Shown here: positions 17,562-28,059 of the stretch, one piece after another
Position numbering within the stretch: position 1 is the stretch's first letter
Layout of the letters: every line of letters begins with the position of its first letter
Assembly (NCBI RefSeq): GCF_030503855.1
Contig: NZ_CP129971.1
Span: 3,906,001 to 3,970,000 of the forward strand
DNA from: Marivirga salinae
Lineage (GTDB): Bacteria; Bacteroidota; Bacteroidia; Cytophagales; Cyclobacteriaceae
DNA: 64,000 nt
Direction of reading: 5' to 3'
The notes under the pieces: generated by a model
What the model was told of the DNA's origin: nothing
Seen by the model: the letters and a program-made list of their open reading frames with translations, nothing else
Databases searched by the model: none
Translations under genes and position numbers: made by a program

Positions 17562-19214
17562 ATGACATATATATCACCGATTGAAACCAAGAGTTGGAAA
17601 AAGCTAGAGAAACATTATAAAAACACTAAGGATGTCCATCTCAAAACACTTTTTGAAGGGGATAAAGACAGGTTTGAAAATTTCAGTTTAAATACTGAAT
17701 CACTTTTTATAGATTTTTCTAAAAACAAAATCACAGAAGAAACGATCAGTTTACTTTTGGATTTAGCAGTGGAAATGGAATTGCCTGAAGCCATCGAGTC
17801 AATGTTTGAGGGTGATAAAATCAATCAAACTGAGGGTCGAGCTGTCTTACATACTGCTTTAAGGAATTTCTCTGATCACCAAGTTATGGAATCTGGACAG
17901 GATGTGATGCCATTGGTGAAAAATGTGAGAAAGCAAATGGAGGTCTTTAGCCAAAAAATACATTCTGGTGAATGGAAAGGATATTCTGGCAAAGAAATCA
18001 AGCACATTGTCAATATTGGGATTGGTGGTTCAGATTTAGGGCCTGTTATGGTGACAGAAGCCTTAAAGCCGTACAAAGTAAAAGGAATCGAGAGCTATTT
18101 TGTATCGAATGTGGATGCTACTCATATCGCTGAAGTTCTTCAAAAAATTGATCCTGAAACAACTTTATTTCTGATTGCCTCCAAAACTTTCACCACACAG
18201 GAGACCATGACCAATGCCCATACGGCAAGAAAATGGTTTTTGGAAAATGGTGGAACTGAAGAAACCATCAAAAAGCATTTTGTGGCGCTCAGCACCAATA
18301 AAACTGGAGTTGAAAAATTTGGGATCGACCCAGCCAATATGTTTGAATTTTGGGATTGGGTAGGCGGAAGATATTCGCTTTGGTCTGCTATTGGATTATC
18401 CATTGCCTTGAACATAGGCTATGATAATTTTGAAGAACTATTGAAAGGAGCGCATGAAATGGATAATCATTTCAAGGAATCACCATTATCAGATAACGCA
18501 CCAGTTCTTTTAGCTTTGATTGGCGTTTGGTACAATAATTTTTATAAGGCAGAAACAGAAGCTATTTTACCTTATGATCAGTATTTACATCGGTTTGCTG
18601 CTTATTTCCAGCAGGGGGATATGGAAAGCAATGGAAAATCAGTGGACAGAAATGGAAAACCAGTAGATTACCAAACAGGTCCGATTGTTTGGGGAGAACC
18701 GGGCACAAATGGCCAACATGCATTTTACCAATTAATTCATCAGGGGACCAAAATGATTCCTTGTGATTTCATTGCACCTGCTGTTTCACATAATCCTATA
18801 GGGGATCATCACCAAAAATTATTAGCTAATTTCTTTGCTCAAACAGAAGCATTGATGAATGGAAAAACAGAGAAAGAAGCTCGTCAGGAATTAGAGCAAA
18901 AAGGCATGAAACCGGAAGAAATTCTAAAATTATTGCCTTTTAAAGTATTTGAAGGGGATAATCCAACCAATTCAATATTGATGAAGAAGATAACTCCTAA
19001 AAGCCTGGGGAGCTTAATAGCACTTTATGAGCATAAGATTTATGTTCAAGGAATTATCTGGAACATTTTCAGCTTTGACCAGTGGGGAGTGGAATTAGGA
19101 AAGCAATTAGCAGGTTTAATCCTTCCAGAATTGGAGCATGACAATCCTGTAATTGGACATGACGCTTCAACTAATGGCTTGATTAATGAGTATAAGAGGT
19201 TGAGAGAAGATTAA
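17562..19214 (+). CDS. pgi: Glucose-6-phosphate isomerase
   Basis: A 550-residue cytosolic enzyme of the long PGI type that interconverts glucose-6-phosphate and fructose-6-phosphate. Signatures include [14 protein letters not shown] near 150 (phosphate binding), [19 protein letters not shown] near 265, and [11 protein letters not shown] near 505. [21 protein letters not shown] carries the catalytic-loop glutamate region. Length is normal. A TAnnTTTG box precedes it, and a flavoprotein gene follows one base after the stop. Confidence 0.97.
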   Translation: MTYISPIETKSWKKLEKHYKNTKDVHLKTLFEGDKDRFENFSLNTESLFIDFSKNKITEETISLLLDLAVEMELPEAIESMFEGDKINQTEGRAVLHTALRNFSDHQVMESGQDVMPLVKNVRKQMEVFSQKIHSGEWKGYSGKEIKHIVNIGIGGSDLGPVMVTEALKPYKVKGIESYFVSNVDATHIAEVLQKIDPETTLFLIASKTFTTQETMTNAHTARKWFLENGGTEETIKKHFVALSTNKTGVEKFGIDPANMFEFWDWVGGRYSLWSAIGLSIALNIGYDNFEELLKGAHEMDNHFKESPLSDNAPVLLALIGVWYNNFYKAETEAILPYDQYLHRFAAYFQQGDMESNGKSVDRNGKPVDYQTGPIVWGEPGTNGQHAFYQLIHQGTKMIPCDFIAPAVSHNPIGDHHQKLLANFFAQTEALMNGKTEKEARQELEQKGMKPEEILKLLPFKVFEGDNPTNSILMKKITPKSLGSLIALYEHKIYVQGIIWNIFSFDQWGVELGKQLAGLILPELEHDNPVIGHDASTNGLINEYKRLRED

Positions 19215-19215
19215 A

Positions 19216-20439
19216 TTGACCAAAATCACAATCATAGGAGCTGGTGCAGCAGGCATTTTTGGGTCTATTAATATTGCAGCCAAAAATCCTGATGCAGAAG
19301 TGGTAGTGTTAGAGAAATCCTCTAAGCTTTTAGCCAAGGTGAAAATCTCAGGTGGTGGAAGATGCAATGTCACGAACGTCTGTCAAGAGCCAAAAGAACT
19401 TATCAAAAACTATCCAAGAGGAAATAAAAAGCTTAAAAAAGCATTTGAGGATTTTGGCACTGTTGATACTGTTAACTGGTTTGAAAGCAGAGGGGTAAAG
19501 CTCAAAGCAGAGGCAGACGGTAGGATGTTTCCAATTACGGATGATTCTCAAACCATTATCGACTGCCTTCTACATGAATGTAAAAAGTATAAAGTTGAAA
19601 TTAAAACAAAAGTCTCGGTAGAATCCATTGAGAAAACTGAATCTGGTTTTCTGTTAGATATAAAAGGTGCTGAAAAAATTGAATGTAATAAGATCTTAGT
19701 AGCTACTGGAGGTCATAATAAATTAGAAGCTTTTCAATGGTTAGCTGATTTAGGGCATAGCATTTCAGAGCCTGTCCCCTCTTTATTTACTTTCAACTTA
19801 CCAAAATCAAGCATAACTGAATTGTCAGGTGTTAGTGTTCAAGATGTTGAAGTGAAAATAGCAGGAACTAAGCTTTCACACCAAGGACCATTATTGATTA
19901 CGCATTGGGGATTGAGTGGACCTGCCGTACTCAAACTTTCTGCGTGGGGAGCCAGAATTTTACATGAAAAGAATTACGAATACTCAGTATTGGTAAATTG
20001 GCTTAAAACTACAAATGAGGAAGAAACCCGTCAAGTATTAACTGAATTTCAAGCTCAGAATCCTAAAAAGATGCTTTTTAATAGCAATCCATTTCAACTA
20101 CCGAAAAGATTGTGGGAATACCTTCTGACAAAAAGTGAAATAGATGAAGAACTACGCTGGAATAATTTTTCAGGAAAGAAATTCAATAAACTTGTAAACC
20201 ACCTGATTGCAGACTTATATGAGGCTTCCGGCAAAACCACTTTTAAAGAGGAATTTGTTACTGCTGGTGGTGTTAAATTAGGTGATGTCAATATGCAAAC
20301 CATGGAAAGCAGAAAATGCCCGGGACTTTATTTCGCTGGAGAAGTTATTGATATTGACGGTGTAACGGGTGGTTTTAACTTCCAGGCGGCCTGGACTACC
20401 GGCTGGTTAGCTGCTGAAGGGATGAGTAATATTGATTGA
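19216..20439 (+). CDS. HI0933/YhiN-family flavoprotein
   Basis: A 407-residue predicted FAD-dependent oxidoreductase. The dinucleotide motif IIGAGAAGIFGS is at the N-terminus, KISGGGRCNVTN near 50, and the FAD-contacting VTGGFNFQAAWTTGWLAAEG near the C-terminus. All three are hallmarks of the HI0933 family (BaiN/YhiN), whose reaction is mostly unassigned. The only plausible start is TTG at 19216, one base after the pgi stop, so translation is probably coupled to pgi. It ends 28 bp from the convergent cheR gene. Confidence 0.88.
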   Translation: MTKITIIGAGAAGIFGSINIAAKNPDAEVVVLEKSSKLLAKVKISGGGRCNVTNVCQEPKELIKNYPRGNKKLKKAFEDFGTVDTVNWFESRGVKLKAEADGRMFPITDDSQTIIDCLLHECKKYKVEIKTKVSVESIEKTESGFLLDIKGAEKIECNKILVATGGHNKLEAFQWLADLGHSISEPVPSLFTFNLPKSSITELSGVSVQDVEVKIAGTKLSHQGPLLITHWGLSGPAVLKLSAWGARILHEKNYEYSVLVNWLKTTNEEETRQVLTEFQAQNPKKMLFNSNPFQLPKRLWEYLLTKSEIDEELRWNNFSGKKFNKLVNHLIADLYEASGKTTFKEEFVTAGGVKLGDVNMQTMESRKCPGLYFAGEVIDIDGVTGGFNFQAAWTTGWLAAEGMSNID

Positions 20440-20467
20440 TATTCAAGACTACCCTCCCTCATAGCTT

Positions 20468-21313
20468 TTATAGTTTCCGAAATATCCTTTGCCGAAGATC
20501 ATAATACTCAAATCTTTCTTCAGGCAAATAATTTAGCATACTATCCAGAAAACCAATAATAAAGAATCCTCCTGGCTTTAAAGCTTTATAAATTTTCTCC
20601 ATCACCTTTTCCTTTGCAGGTCCATCAAAGTAAATCAAAACATTTCTACAGAAAATGATATCGTACTGATCAACTCCATAATCTTCCATTATGAGATTAG
20701 AATTTTTAAACTTCACTTTATCTAAAAAATACGGTTTCAGAATAATCTCATTTTCATCTTCTTTAAAATATCGATAGAGATCAGCTTTTGAATTATACAG
20801 TTTTAAATTTCTTTCATACTCTGATAGTTTCGGTTTTATAATTCTTCCACTTTGAGCCTTTTCTAAGGCATTGGATGAAATATCAGTAGCTAAACTTCTT
20901 ACTTTATCTCGAAATCCTAGCTCATCCCAAACAATTGCAGTAGTAAATATCTCTTCACCTGAAGAACAACCCGCATGCCATACATTAACTCTATATTGGT
21001 TCGAAAAATGTTCTTCACAAACCGATTTAAATGTTTTCCAATACTCTGGATCTCTAAAAAGAGAGGTCAGCCCTACTGATACTTCATTGATGAAATCATG
21101 CACAAAATCTTTATCTTTAAGGGTACGACTCCACAAATCAAAGCTAGATTTAAAATTGAATTTGCGATAAATTCTCTGCAATCTTCTTTTAAAGGATTTA
21201 GATTCATAATTAAAGAAATCTATGCCATACCTCTTCATAATAGCATCTTGAATAGAGCGCATTTCTGCATCACTAATTTCGACTCCTGTCGATATTATTG
21301 GGTCAATTGACAT
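20468..21313 (-). CDS. cheR: CheR chemotaxis receptor methyltransferase
   Basis: A 281-residue S-adenosylmethionine-dependent enzyme that methylates glutamates on chemoreceptors. The N-terminal alpha domain (FKRRLQRIYRKFNFKS) is followed by the catalytic domain with VWHAGCSSGEEIFTTAI (SAM motif), DISSNALEKAQSG and DIIFCRNVLIYFDG. There is no TPR extension. It is the last gene of the leftward chemotaxis operon and overlaps the PAS/GAF gene by 11 bp. Together with cheB, cheD and the CheC-like gene it completes an adaptation set. Confidence 0.93.
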   Translation of the reverse strand: MSIDPIISTGVEISDAEMRSIQDAIMKRYGIDFFNYESKSFKRRLQRIYRKFNFKSSFDLWSRTLKDKDFVHDFINEVSVGLTSLFRDPEYWKTFKSVCEEHFSNQYRVNVWHAGCSSGEEIFTTAIVWDELGFRDKVRSLATDISSNALEKAQSGRIIKPKLSEYERNLKLYNSKADLYRYFKEDENEIILKPYFLDKVKFKNSNLIMEDYGVDQYDIIFCRNVLIYFDGPAKEKVMEKIYKALKPGGFFIIGFLDSMLNYLPEERFEYYDLRQRIFRKL

Positions 21314-24218
21314 TTTTTAATTTTAGGTTTTGTTCTACCATCCCTGTAAATAGAATGATGATTTTATCTAGTTCTAAATCAAGATTCTGGACACCTGCCA
21401 TACTCACTTTTGAGTTTACCCATTCTCCATCATTTGTCTTAAATTCAAGATAGGTTTCCACTTTTTTCCCTTCATCTAAATCCTTTAAGATATCTTTAGG
21501 TTTAGTTCCATTCGCTAATCTAAAGTCTTTACTAAATTCCACTTTCTTCAAAGTCATTCTGCTGTAGCCAGAAGCTTCGAAAAATAATGGGTTCGCATTT
21601 TTCAAGCTAAAATCAGTATTCAATTCTAAGATTGGGATTACGCCTTTCATAGCCGTAACAGAACCGCCCAGTTCGTTTAATTTCTGCTTAGATTTAGTAG
21701 TGAATTGAGCTAATAAAAGTACCTTCTCCAGATTTTGTTCATTATCATAAATCGGATTGATAGTTCCTGAAAGCCATACTTCATGACCATTTTTATCGAC
21801 TTGCTTGAATTCCCCAGAGAAGAACTTACCACTTTGCAGGCTTTCCCACATTAGTTGATATTGAGGTTTGAAACGGTCTTTTTCGGGTAATAAATCAAAA
21901 TAAGATTTACCTTGAATATCCTCCAATTTAAATCCCGTTATACTCAAATAGATTTCATTGGCTTTAACGATTTTTCCTTTTTTATCGAACTCCAATGAAC
22001 CAATGGTTTTATTGATGGCCTCCATGTGGTTCATCAATTCAACTTGCTGTCTTTCATTTTCACGTTCTAAGGTTTTTTCTTGTGTGATATCATTTGCAAA
22101 TTTCACTACTTTTATGGCATTTCCGTTGATATCAAAAATAGGATTGAAAACGCACTTTAAAATCACTTTCTTACCTGATTTGGTATAGCGTTCAAATTCA
22201 TCCGTAACGAACTCACCCTTTGCCAATCTCTCCCATAGTTGTTTATATTCTTTTGACTTAGAAGTGTATTGATCAACCATTGATTCATCATGCTTTCCAA
22301 TTAACTCCTCTTTCTCATAGCCGATGATATCCAGATAGTTTTGATTGACATCTATTACAAATCCCTTTGTATCAAATTCAATTACTGCATTAGATCTGCC
22401 AATTGCTTCCAACTTATATTTAGCATCCAAAGCAGATTTCTTGGTGGCAGTAATATCTGCCTGAACTGCTATGAAGTTTTGTAATTCTCCATTTGCATCA
22501 CGCACAGGATTGATGGCTAAAGAAACCCAATACGTTCTTCCATCTTTGGCGTAATTAAGAATTTCCTCATTTATTGGTTTTTCTTCTTTTAATAATTGGC
22601 TGATTTTCTTTTTGGTCTCCTGATTAGTTTCAGGTCCTTGCAAAAATTCACCAGGTTTCCTACCTCTTATTTCCTCCAGTTTATAGCCCGTCATGTTTTC
22701 AAAGCCTGAATTCACATATTCAATCAACCCTTCTTTATCTGTAATGATGACTGAATTATCAGTATTGTCGGCTACCAAAGATAATCGTCTTTGTTCCTCT
22801 TCATTGGCTACTCTTTCAGAAATATCCTGGCCTAACATCAAGATTTTTTTAAGATTACCATTGGTGTCTAAAACAGGTGAATAAGAAGCTTCAATCCAAA
22901 CTTTTTCCTTTTTAGAAGTACGAGTTTCATACTCTACAATATGATTATTACCCGCCTGTACTTTTCTCCATATTTCACCACATCGCTCTGGGTTTTTACA
23001 GATATTTTCATGTTTTTTATGTTTAATATCAGCCTCTTCCCACTTCAAAAATTCTTTAAATTTTTGATTGGCTGATATAACATTGCCCTCCACATCAAAT
23101 TCTGCCTTTAATAAAGTATTATTAATTGCACTGAATACACCATCAAGCTCAAGTTGGTTTCGTGACATCTCCTCTTGAGTAGCCTCCATTTCCTCTATAT
23201 TTTGGCGCATTTCCTCCTCATTAGCTTGCAGTTCATTAGACATCTTTTGAGATTCTACTAACAATTGTTGCGTATTTTCATTAACCTGAATTACCGCTAC
23301 GGAAGCTGCAATATTCTTCGCTAAATCTTTCAGAAATTCAATTTGGTAATCTTCTAATACCTTGAATGAAGCCAATTCCATTGCGCCTACCATTTTCTCA
23401 TCGCTAATTAATGGAATTATCAAAATATGACGGGGCGTGGCATGACCTAAACCAGAAGTGATTTTAACATACTGTTCGGGAACATCAGTAATGTAAATCA
23501 GATCTTTCTCCTGCATACACTGACCAACCAATCCTTCTCCTTTTGAAATTTTTTTATTGGCAAGTTTTCTTCGCTCATAGGCGTAGCAACCAATCATTTC
23601 CAAATATTCTTCATCATCTTCTTTTCCTGCCAAGAAAATAGCACCTTGATTTCCCTCAACATATTTTACGGTTTCACTGACAATGTGAAAACCAAAATCT
23701 TTCATATTTTCATTATAGGTGCGCAGTAGTTCAGAAAATTTAGCTAAACCTTCTGCTTGCCAAGCACTCTTTTCCTCTTTGCTTCTAAATTTTATAAGCT
23801 CAGATTGAAGATTTATAACTGCTTTAGAAAGATGATTGGCGTTATCTTCAGTCAATTCAATTTTTTCACCTTCTGCTATGGCATTTATCCACTCTGTAGC
23901 TTGTTTGATTTTTTGTCTATTGGACAGGATATCCTGATAGAAATTTCGGGTCCATTTATTAGAAGACTTCACTTCAAATTTTGAATCATCAACACTTAGG
24001 TCGGTTCCTAGATCTGATATTCGTTTGATACCTTTTCGTTCTCGAACATAATTTAAAACCATTATGAAAAAGAAAACAAATGCTATGGCGTAAATACTAA
24101 GGTGGTAGAAAGGGTTTAAGCTTTTGAAAACTAGGGTTAGCAAAATACTAGCAATAAAAGCTACTAACATTCCACCAAAGCCTACTATTAAAAACCTATG
24201 AGTTCTATCAATTCGCAT
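21303..24218 (-). CDS. Membrane-anchored GAF and multi-PAS sensor without output domain
   Basis: A 971-residue protein. Two membrane helices (about 9-31 and 36-56) are followed by a GAF domain (about 165-305, including GEGLVGQCMQEKDLIYITDVP). A coiled coil (about 320-355, EEMRQNIEEMEATQEEMSRN) leads into about five PAS domains (roughly 360-475, 480-600, 605-725, 730-845, 850-965). Several end with the PAC-type sequence DISERV, DITATK or DITQEK. No kinase, HAMP-signalling, cyclase or DNA-binding domain follows. The gene overlaps both the CheC-like gene (11 bp) and cheR (11 bp), so it belongs to the chemotaxis operon. I infer a scaffold or co-sensor feeding CheA; this is unproven. Confidence 0.85.
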   Translation of the reverse strand: MRIDRTHRFLIVGFGGMLVAFIASILLTLVFKSLNPFYHLSIYAIAFVFFFIMVLNYVRERKGIKRISDLGTDLSVDDSKFEVKSSNKWTRNFYQDILSNRQKIKQATEWINAIAEGEKIELTEDNANHLSKAVINLQSELIKFRSKEEKSAWQAEGLAKFSELLRTYNENMKDFGFHIVSETVKYVEGNQGAIFLAGKEDDEEYLEMIGCYAYERRKLANKKISKGEGLVGQCMQEKDLIYITDVPEQYVKITSGLGHATPRHILIIPLISDEKMVGAMELASFKVLEDYQIEFLKDLAKNIAASVAVIQVNENTQQLLVESQKMSNELQANEEEMRQNIEEMEATQEEMSRNQLELDGVFSAINNTLLKAEFDVEGNVISANQKFKEFLKWEEADIKHKKHENICKNPERCGEIWRKVQAGNNHIVEYETRTSKKEKVWIEASYSPVLDTNGNLKKILMLGQDISERVANEEEQRRLSLVADNTDNSVIITDKEGLIEYVNSGFENMTGYKLEEIRGRKPGEFLQGPETNQETKKKISQLLKEEKPINEEILNYAKDGRTYWVSLAINPVRDANGELQNFIAVQADITATKKSALDAKYKLEAIGRSNAVIEFDTKGFVIDVNQNYLDIIGYEKEELIGKHDESMVDQYTSKSKEYKQLWERLAKGEFVTDEFERYTKSGKKVILKCVFNPIFDINGNAIKVVKFANDITQEKTLERENERQQVELMNHMEAINKTIGSLEFDKKGKIVKANEIYLSITGFKLEDIQGKSYFDLLPEKDRFKPQYQLMWESLQSGKFFSGEFKQVDKNGHEVWLSGTINPIYDNEQNLEKVLLLAQFTTKSKQKLNELGGSVTAMKGVIPILELNTDFSLKNANPLFFEASGYSRMTLKKVEFSKDFRLANGTKPKDILKDLDEGKKVETYLEFKTNDGEWVNSKVSMAGVQNLDLELDKIIILFTGMVEQNLKLKNVN

Positions 24219-24816
24219 GACTAAATTTCTTTTGGTTCAATACAGAAAAGAATTGCTTATCCAAAATCCAGATGAAATAGGGGCTGATTTTCATATTATC
24301 TTCAAATGAAAAATTAGCTGAAGACAGGATAGCAAACATATTTTCATTATGCTCTATTTCATCTTGCAACCATTCTCTATTAGCTTCATCAGGATATATT
24401 ATTTTGGGAACATCTCCATAGATCTTCAAATTCAACTGATTGGATAGCTCAGTAATGACCGCTGCTGAAACCATATTATCGACTTCTTTTAAAATGATTT
24501 CTGCAAAATCAGGATTTGATTGCAAACTTTTCATTTTTTGAATCAACATATCAGGAACTGCTTGAGCATCTTTCTCGCTGAAAACCAAATAACTTCTTCC
24601 CTTCGCCTCCCCAATGATATCTGTTATCAAAATGGATGGCTTCTTAGTTTTGATTATTTTTTGTAATAAATCAGGAGCCTCTCCAAAGAATAATTCGAAA
24701 TTCTTAACATTTACCTTTTCGCCAGACAAACTAGAAAATGATTGACTCGCTTTTTCATATCCTTTTAGGAATATTTCTTGAGCTACTGATTTTAATTCTT
24801 TACTAATTTTGTCCAT
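24208..24816 (-). CDS. CheC/CheX-like phosphatase
   Basis: A 202-residue protein. It has one copy of the CheC-family active-site signature, ExxN followed by proline at N+23: KEVDNMVSAAV, then the proline of GDVPKI. Upstream is the strand ILITDIIGEAKGRSYLVF, like the CheC/CheX/FliY dimer core. Members dephosphorylate CheY-P, and CheC also partners CheD, which is encoded in the same operon. A single active site is closer to CheX or minimal CheC than to two-site CheC. It lies 4 bp after cheA and overlaps the PAS/GAF gene. Confidence 0.78.
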   Translation of the reverse strand: MDKISKELKSVAQEIFLKGYEKASQSFSSLSGEKVNVKNFELFFGEAPDLLQKIIKTKKPSILITDIIGEAKGRSYLVFSEKDAQAVPDMLIQKMKSLQSNPDFAEIILKEVDNMVSAAVITELSNQLNLKIYGDVPKIIYPDEANREWLQDEIEHNENMFAILSSANFSFEDNMKISPYFIWILDKQFFSVLNQKKFSHAN

Positions 24817-24820
24817 AAGA

Positions 24821-26641
24821 CTAGGCTACAGCAGTAGCATTTACATTTACTGAATGATTAAATAATTTTTGTATGATTTGCGGGATATTAATCACCAAAC
24901 AAACCTTTCCATTTCCTAAAATGGTCACACCGCTTACATAGCGTACAAAGTCGACAGGCTTTTTCAAAGGCTTCTCAACTATCTCCTTCTGCTGAAGTAA
25001 CTTATCAACTACTAATCCTAATTTTTTACCGTTGTAATGCACTAAAACCACATTCCATTTCTGATTTGATTCTAAAGCTTCTGCTCTTTTTGAGGCCTCT
25101 GCAGGAAAGAATAAATCTCTCAGAAAAACAGTTTCTATGGTTTGGTCTTGATGATTAATCATCAAGCGGTTTTGAATTTTATAAATTTCTTTTCTCTCCA
25201 ATGAAAGTACAGCATCCGTATAAGTTAGCGGCACTGCATATTGACTATGACCTACTTCAAATAAAAGTGTGGATTTTACTGCCATAGAAGAAGGCAAAAT
25301 CAAAGAAAACACTGAGCCTTTACCAGCTTCAGTTTGCACTTTAATATTTCCTCCAACAGAATCAATGGCTTTCTTCACTACATCCATCCCTACTCCACGG
25401 CCTGACATGCTATTTACAGCATCATTTGTTGAAAAACCAGGTTCAAAAATGAAAGAAATGATTTCCTCCTGCGTCATTTTATCTAAGGCAGAAGCTTCCA
25501 CCCAACCTTTTTGAGCAACCTTTTTCTTGATTTTTTCTACATCAATTCCTTTTCCGTCATCTTTAATATCAATGATTACTCCTTCACTTTCATTCCTAGC
25601 CGATAAGGTCAATTTTCCAATTGCATCTTTTCCCTCCCCTTTTCGATCTGCTTCGCTTTCAATTCCATGACCGATTGCATTTCTTATCAAATGGATTAGC
25701 GAATCAGAAATAATTTGTAAGATGTTTCTATCGATTTCAGTTTCGCTTCCTTCAATTATCAAATCCACTTGTTTTTTCTCGGAAGTGGCTGCATCACGTA
25801 CCACTCTGTGGAATTTATTAAACAGAAAACCGACTTGCACCAAGCGAACATCCATTACAGAATATTGCAAATCAGAAGATACTCGCTTTAGGCTATTGAA
25901 TTCATTTCTTGAAACATTCGCTTCATGACTGGTGATTAATCTATCTCTTTCTATGATCAATTCACCTACCAAGTTCAAAAGGTTATCCAATTTCTCCACT
26001 GGCACTTGCACCATATCAGAAAAACTGATTTTCTTGGCATCCTTCTCTTCAGCAGTTATCATTTCTTTTTCCTCCTCAACTGGCATTGCCTTCTTAGGTT
26101 GATTAGATTGATATTCTTCCACCTGAGCTTGCAATTCTTCTAACTGCTGCTCTTCCTTTTTAGGTTTAGATGCAGTCTTTTTAGCTTTTGATGCTGGCTT
26201 CTTTGCTACAGGTTTTTTTGTAGTCTTAGTGTCTTCCTGAGACTTTTCATCTTTACGACTATTTTCTACTATCACTTCTAATTTGCGCTGAATTCCTCTA
26301 TACTTAACAGTTAAGCTATCGTCAGTAAGCGATTGCACTAATTCCTTAAGTGTATCTACTGCTTTGAAAAGAGTAGTGAAAATATCCTCCTCAATTTGAA
26401 TATTTGACTGCTTGATTTCAGAAAATAAATCCTCCAATGCATGAGCGAATTTTGAAATCACTTCAAACCCCATTCCTGCAGCATTCCCTTTTAAGGTATG
26501 TGTGATTCTGAAAATAGAATCAATAGTCTTTTGATCAGAAGAAGATTTCTCTAATTGTGTTAAGAGTGTTTCCAGCTCTTCCACATTTGAATTAGCTTCT
26601 GAAATAAATAATTTTTTATATTCTTGCTCTTTGTTAGACAT
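24821..26641 (-). CDS. cheA: CheA chemotaxis histidine kinase
   Basis: A 606-residue soluble kinase. The N-terminal HPt domain carries the phospho-accepting His48 in RITHTLKGNAAGMGF. A basic Ala/Lys-rich linker (about 140-165, KKPASKAKK) stands where the CheY-binding P2 domain normally lies, so P2 seems to be absent. The dimerisation domain (about 215-275) is followed by the HATPase with NAIGHGIE, DDGKGID and SGRGVGMDVV. A CheW-like domain ends the protein (about 455-595). It would phosphorylate CheY and CheB encoded directly upstream. Confidence 0.95.
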   Translation of the reverse strand: MSNKEQEYKKLFISEANSNVEELETLLTQLEKSSSDQKTIDSIFRITHTLKGNAAGMGFEVISKFAHALEDLFSEIKQSNIQIEEDIFTTLFKAVDTLKELVQSLTDDSLTVKYRGIQRKLEVIVENSRKDEKSQEDTKTTKKPVAKKPASKAKKTASKPKKEEQQLEELQAQVEEYQSNQPKKAMPVEEEKEMITAEEKDAKKISFSDMVQVPVEKLDNLLNLVGELIIERDRLITSHEANVSRNEFNSLKRVSSDLQYSVMDVRLVQVGFLFNKFHRVVRDAATSEKKQVDLIIEGSETEIDRNILQIISDSLIHLIRNAIGHGIESEADRKGEGKDAIGKLTLSARNESEGVIIDIKDDGKGIDVEKIKKKVAQKGWVEASALDKMTQEEIISFIFEPGFSTNDAVNSMSGRGVGMDVVKKAIDSVGGNIKVQTEAGKGSVFSLILPSSMAVKSTLLFEVGHSQYAVPLTYTDAVLSLERKEIYKIQNRLMINHQDQTIETVFLRDLFFPAEASKRAEALESNQKWNVVLVHYNGKKLGLVVDKLLQQKEIVEKPLKKPVDFVRYVSGVTILGNGKVCLVINIPQIIQKLFNHSVNVNATAVA

Positions 26642-26653
26642 CTCTGAATATTT

Positions 26654-27691
26654 TTATAAACAACTTACCAAATAGCCACCCATTTGATTTAACGGTACTA
26701 ATATATCGGTAGCTCCTGCATCAAATGCACTTTTCGGCATTCCATATACAACAGAAGTATCCTTATCTTGAGCTATAGTAACTCCTCCTTTGGCTTTCAC
26801 TTTTTTTAATCCTTCCGTTCCGTCTTTCCCCATTCCTGTGAGGATTAACCCAATCATTCTATCACCATAAACTTCAGCAGCTGATTCCATCAAACAATCG
26901 ATTGAAGGATTATTAAATTCTGTGTAAACTTTATCGGTAAAATGAACTACAACTCCACCAGTATGTGGATTTTTGCGTAATCGCATATTCGAATGGCCAG
27001 GAGCCAAATAAATGTAACCTGGCCTGATTTCCTCTCCAGATTCAGCTACTTTCACCATTAACTCGGTTAACTCATCCAATCTTTTAGCAAAAGAATGAAT
27101 AAAACTATCAGGCATATGCTGGGCAATAATTACAGGCAAAATCAAATTATTGGGCAGTTGCTTCAATAAGTTTTCGATTGCACCAGGACCTCCAGTTGAA
27201 GCTCCAATTACTATGGCTGCATAAGCAGCTGTACCATGAAAAGCATGGCTGTTTTTATTTTCCTTAACCTCAATTTTCTTGATTTTAGATTCAGCAGCCA
27301 CTTTCACTAAAGCGGTTAAAGGATAATCTTTAGCTTTAATGGAATTTGTAATATCATCTTTTGGCTTATCTAGAAAATCGAAAGCCCCTTTTTGTAAAGC
27401 ATCGAAAACCAATCCATCATTTTTCTCTAAGGAACTTAGGAGAATAACCGGAGTAGGTATTTCTTTCATTATATTCTCGACCAAATATACTCCATCATAA
27501 TCGGGCATAATCATATCAGAAATGATCACATCCGGCTGTAGCAATCTTGCTTTCTCTACTCCTTCTTTTCCATTTTTTGCAGTTCCTATTAATTCAATAT
27601 CCGGATCTGATTTGAGGATATCAGAAAGTAGTATTCGCATTAAAGCTGAATCTTCTACGATTAAGGTTGATATGGTTTTGGTAGAACTCAT
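26654..27691 (-). CDS. cheB: CheB receptor methylesterase / response regulator
   Basis: A 345-residue protein with an N-terminal receiver domain (phospho-acceptor Asp59 in VIISDMIMPDYDG) and a C-terminal methylesterase. Catalytic signatures are IGASTGGPGAI (serine), IIAQHMPDSF (histidine) and GMGKDGTEGL (aspartate). It removes methyl groups added by CheR and may deamidate receptors. Its start overlaps the last base of cheY, and cheA follows 12 bp downstream. Confidence 0.95.
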   Translation of the reverse strand: MSSTKTISTLIVEDSALMRILLSDILKSDPDIELIGTAKNGKEGVEKARLLQPDVIISDMIMPDYDGVYLVENIMKEIPTPVILLSSLEKNDGLVFDALQKGAFDFLDKPKDDITNSIKAKDYPLTALVKVAAESKIKKIEVKENKNSHAFHGTAAYAAIVIGASTGGPGAIENLLKQLPNNLILPVIIAQHMPDSFIHSFAKRLDELTELMVKVAESGEEIRPGYIYLAPGHSNMRLRKNPHTGGVVVHFTDKVYTEFNNPSIDCLMESAAEVYGDRMIGLILTGMGKDGTEGLKKVKAKGGVTIAQDKDTSVVYGMPKSAFDAGATDILVPLNQMGGYLVSCL

Positions 27692-28047
27692 TAGGCTTTA
27701 GCCAGTGCTTGCACCAATTGTTCTGAGGTAAAAGGTTTCACTATATAATCTTCAGCTCCCAAGCTCATTCCTTCTTCAATCACGGAATTTTGCCCTACTG
27801 CGCTGATCATATATACTTTTGAAGGTAAGCCTTCATCTTTATAAACTTTGAGGATATCAGTACCGATCATATCAGGTAAAATATTATCCAACGTGATGAT
27901 ATCTGGCTGCAATTCAAAAGCCAAGTCAATGGCTTCTTCTCCATTTGATGCCTGACCCACAATTTCGTAACCGCCTTCTTCCAGTGCATCTTTTATGAGC
28001 GTTCGCATATAAAGCGAATCATCTACAATTAAAACTTTCTTTCCCAT
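27691..28047 (-). CDS. cheY: CheY-type single-domain response regulator
   Basis: A 118-residue stand-alone receiver. Acidic residues DD at 9-10, phospho-acceptor Asp54 in IITLDNILPDM, the serine of SAVGQ and the lysine of IVKPFTSEQL make a complete site. It has no output domain, so it should act by binding a partner, as CheY does. With no flagellar genes in view the target is unknown; a gliding-motility component is one possibility. It lies between cheD and cheB. Confidence 0.9.
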   Translation of the reverse strand: MGKKVLIVDDSLYMRTLIKDALEEGGYEIVGQASNGEEAIDLAFELQPDIITLDNILPDMIGTDILKVYKDEGLPSKVYMISAVGQNSVIEEGMSLGAEDYIVKPFTSEQLVQALAKA

Positions 28048-28059
28048 TATCTTAATTTT

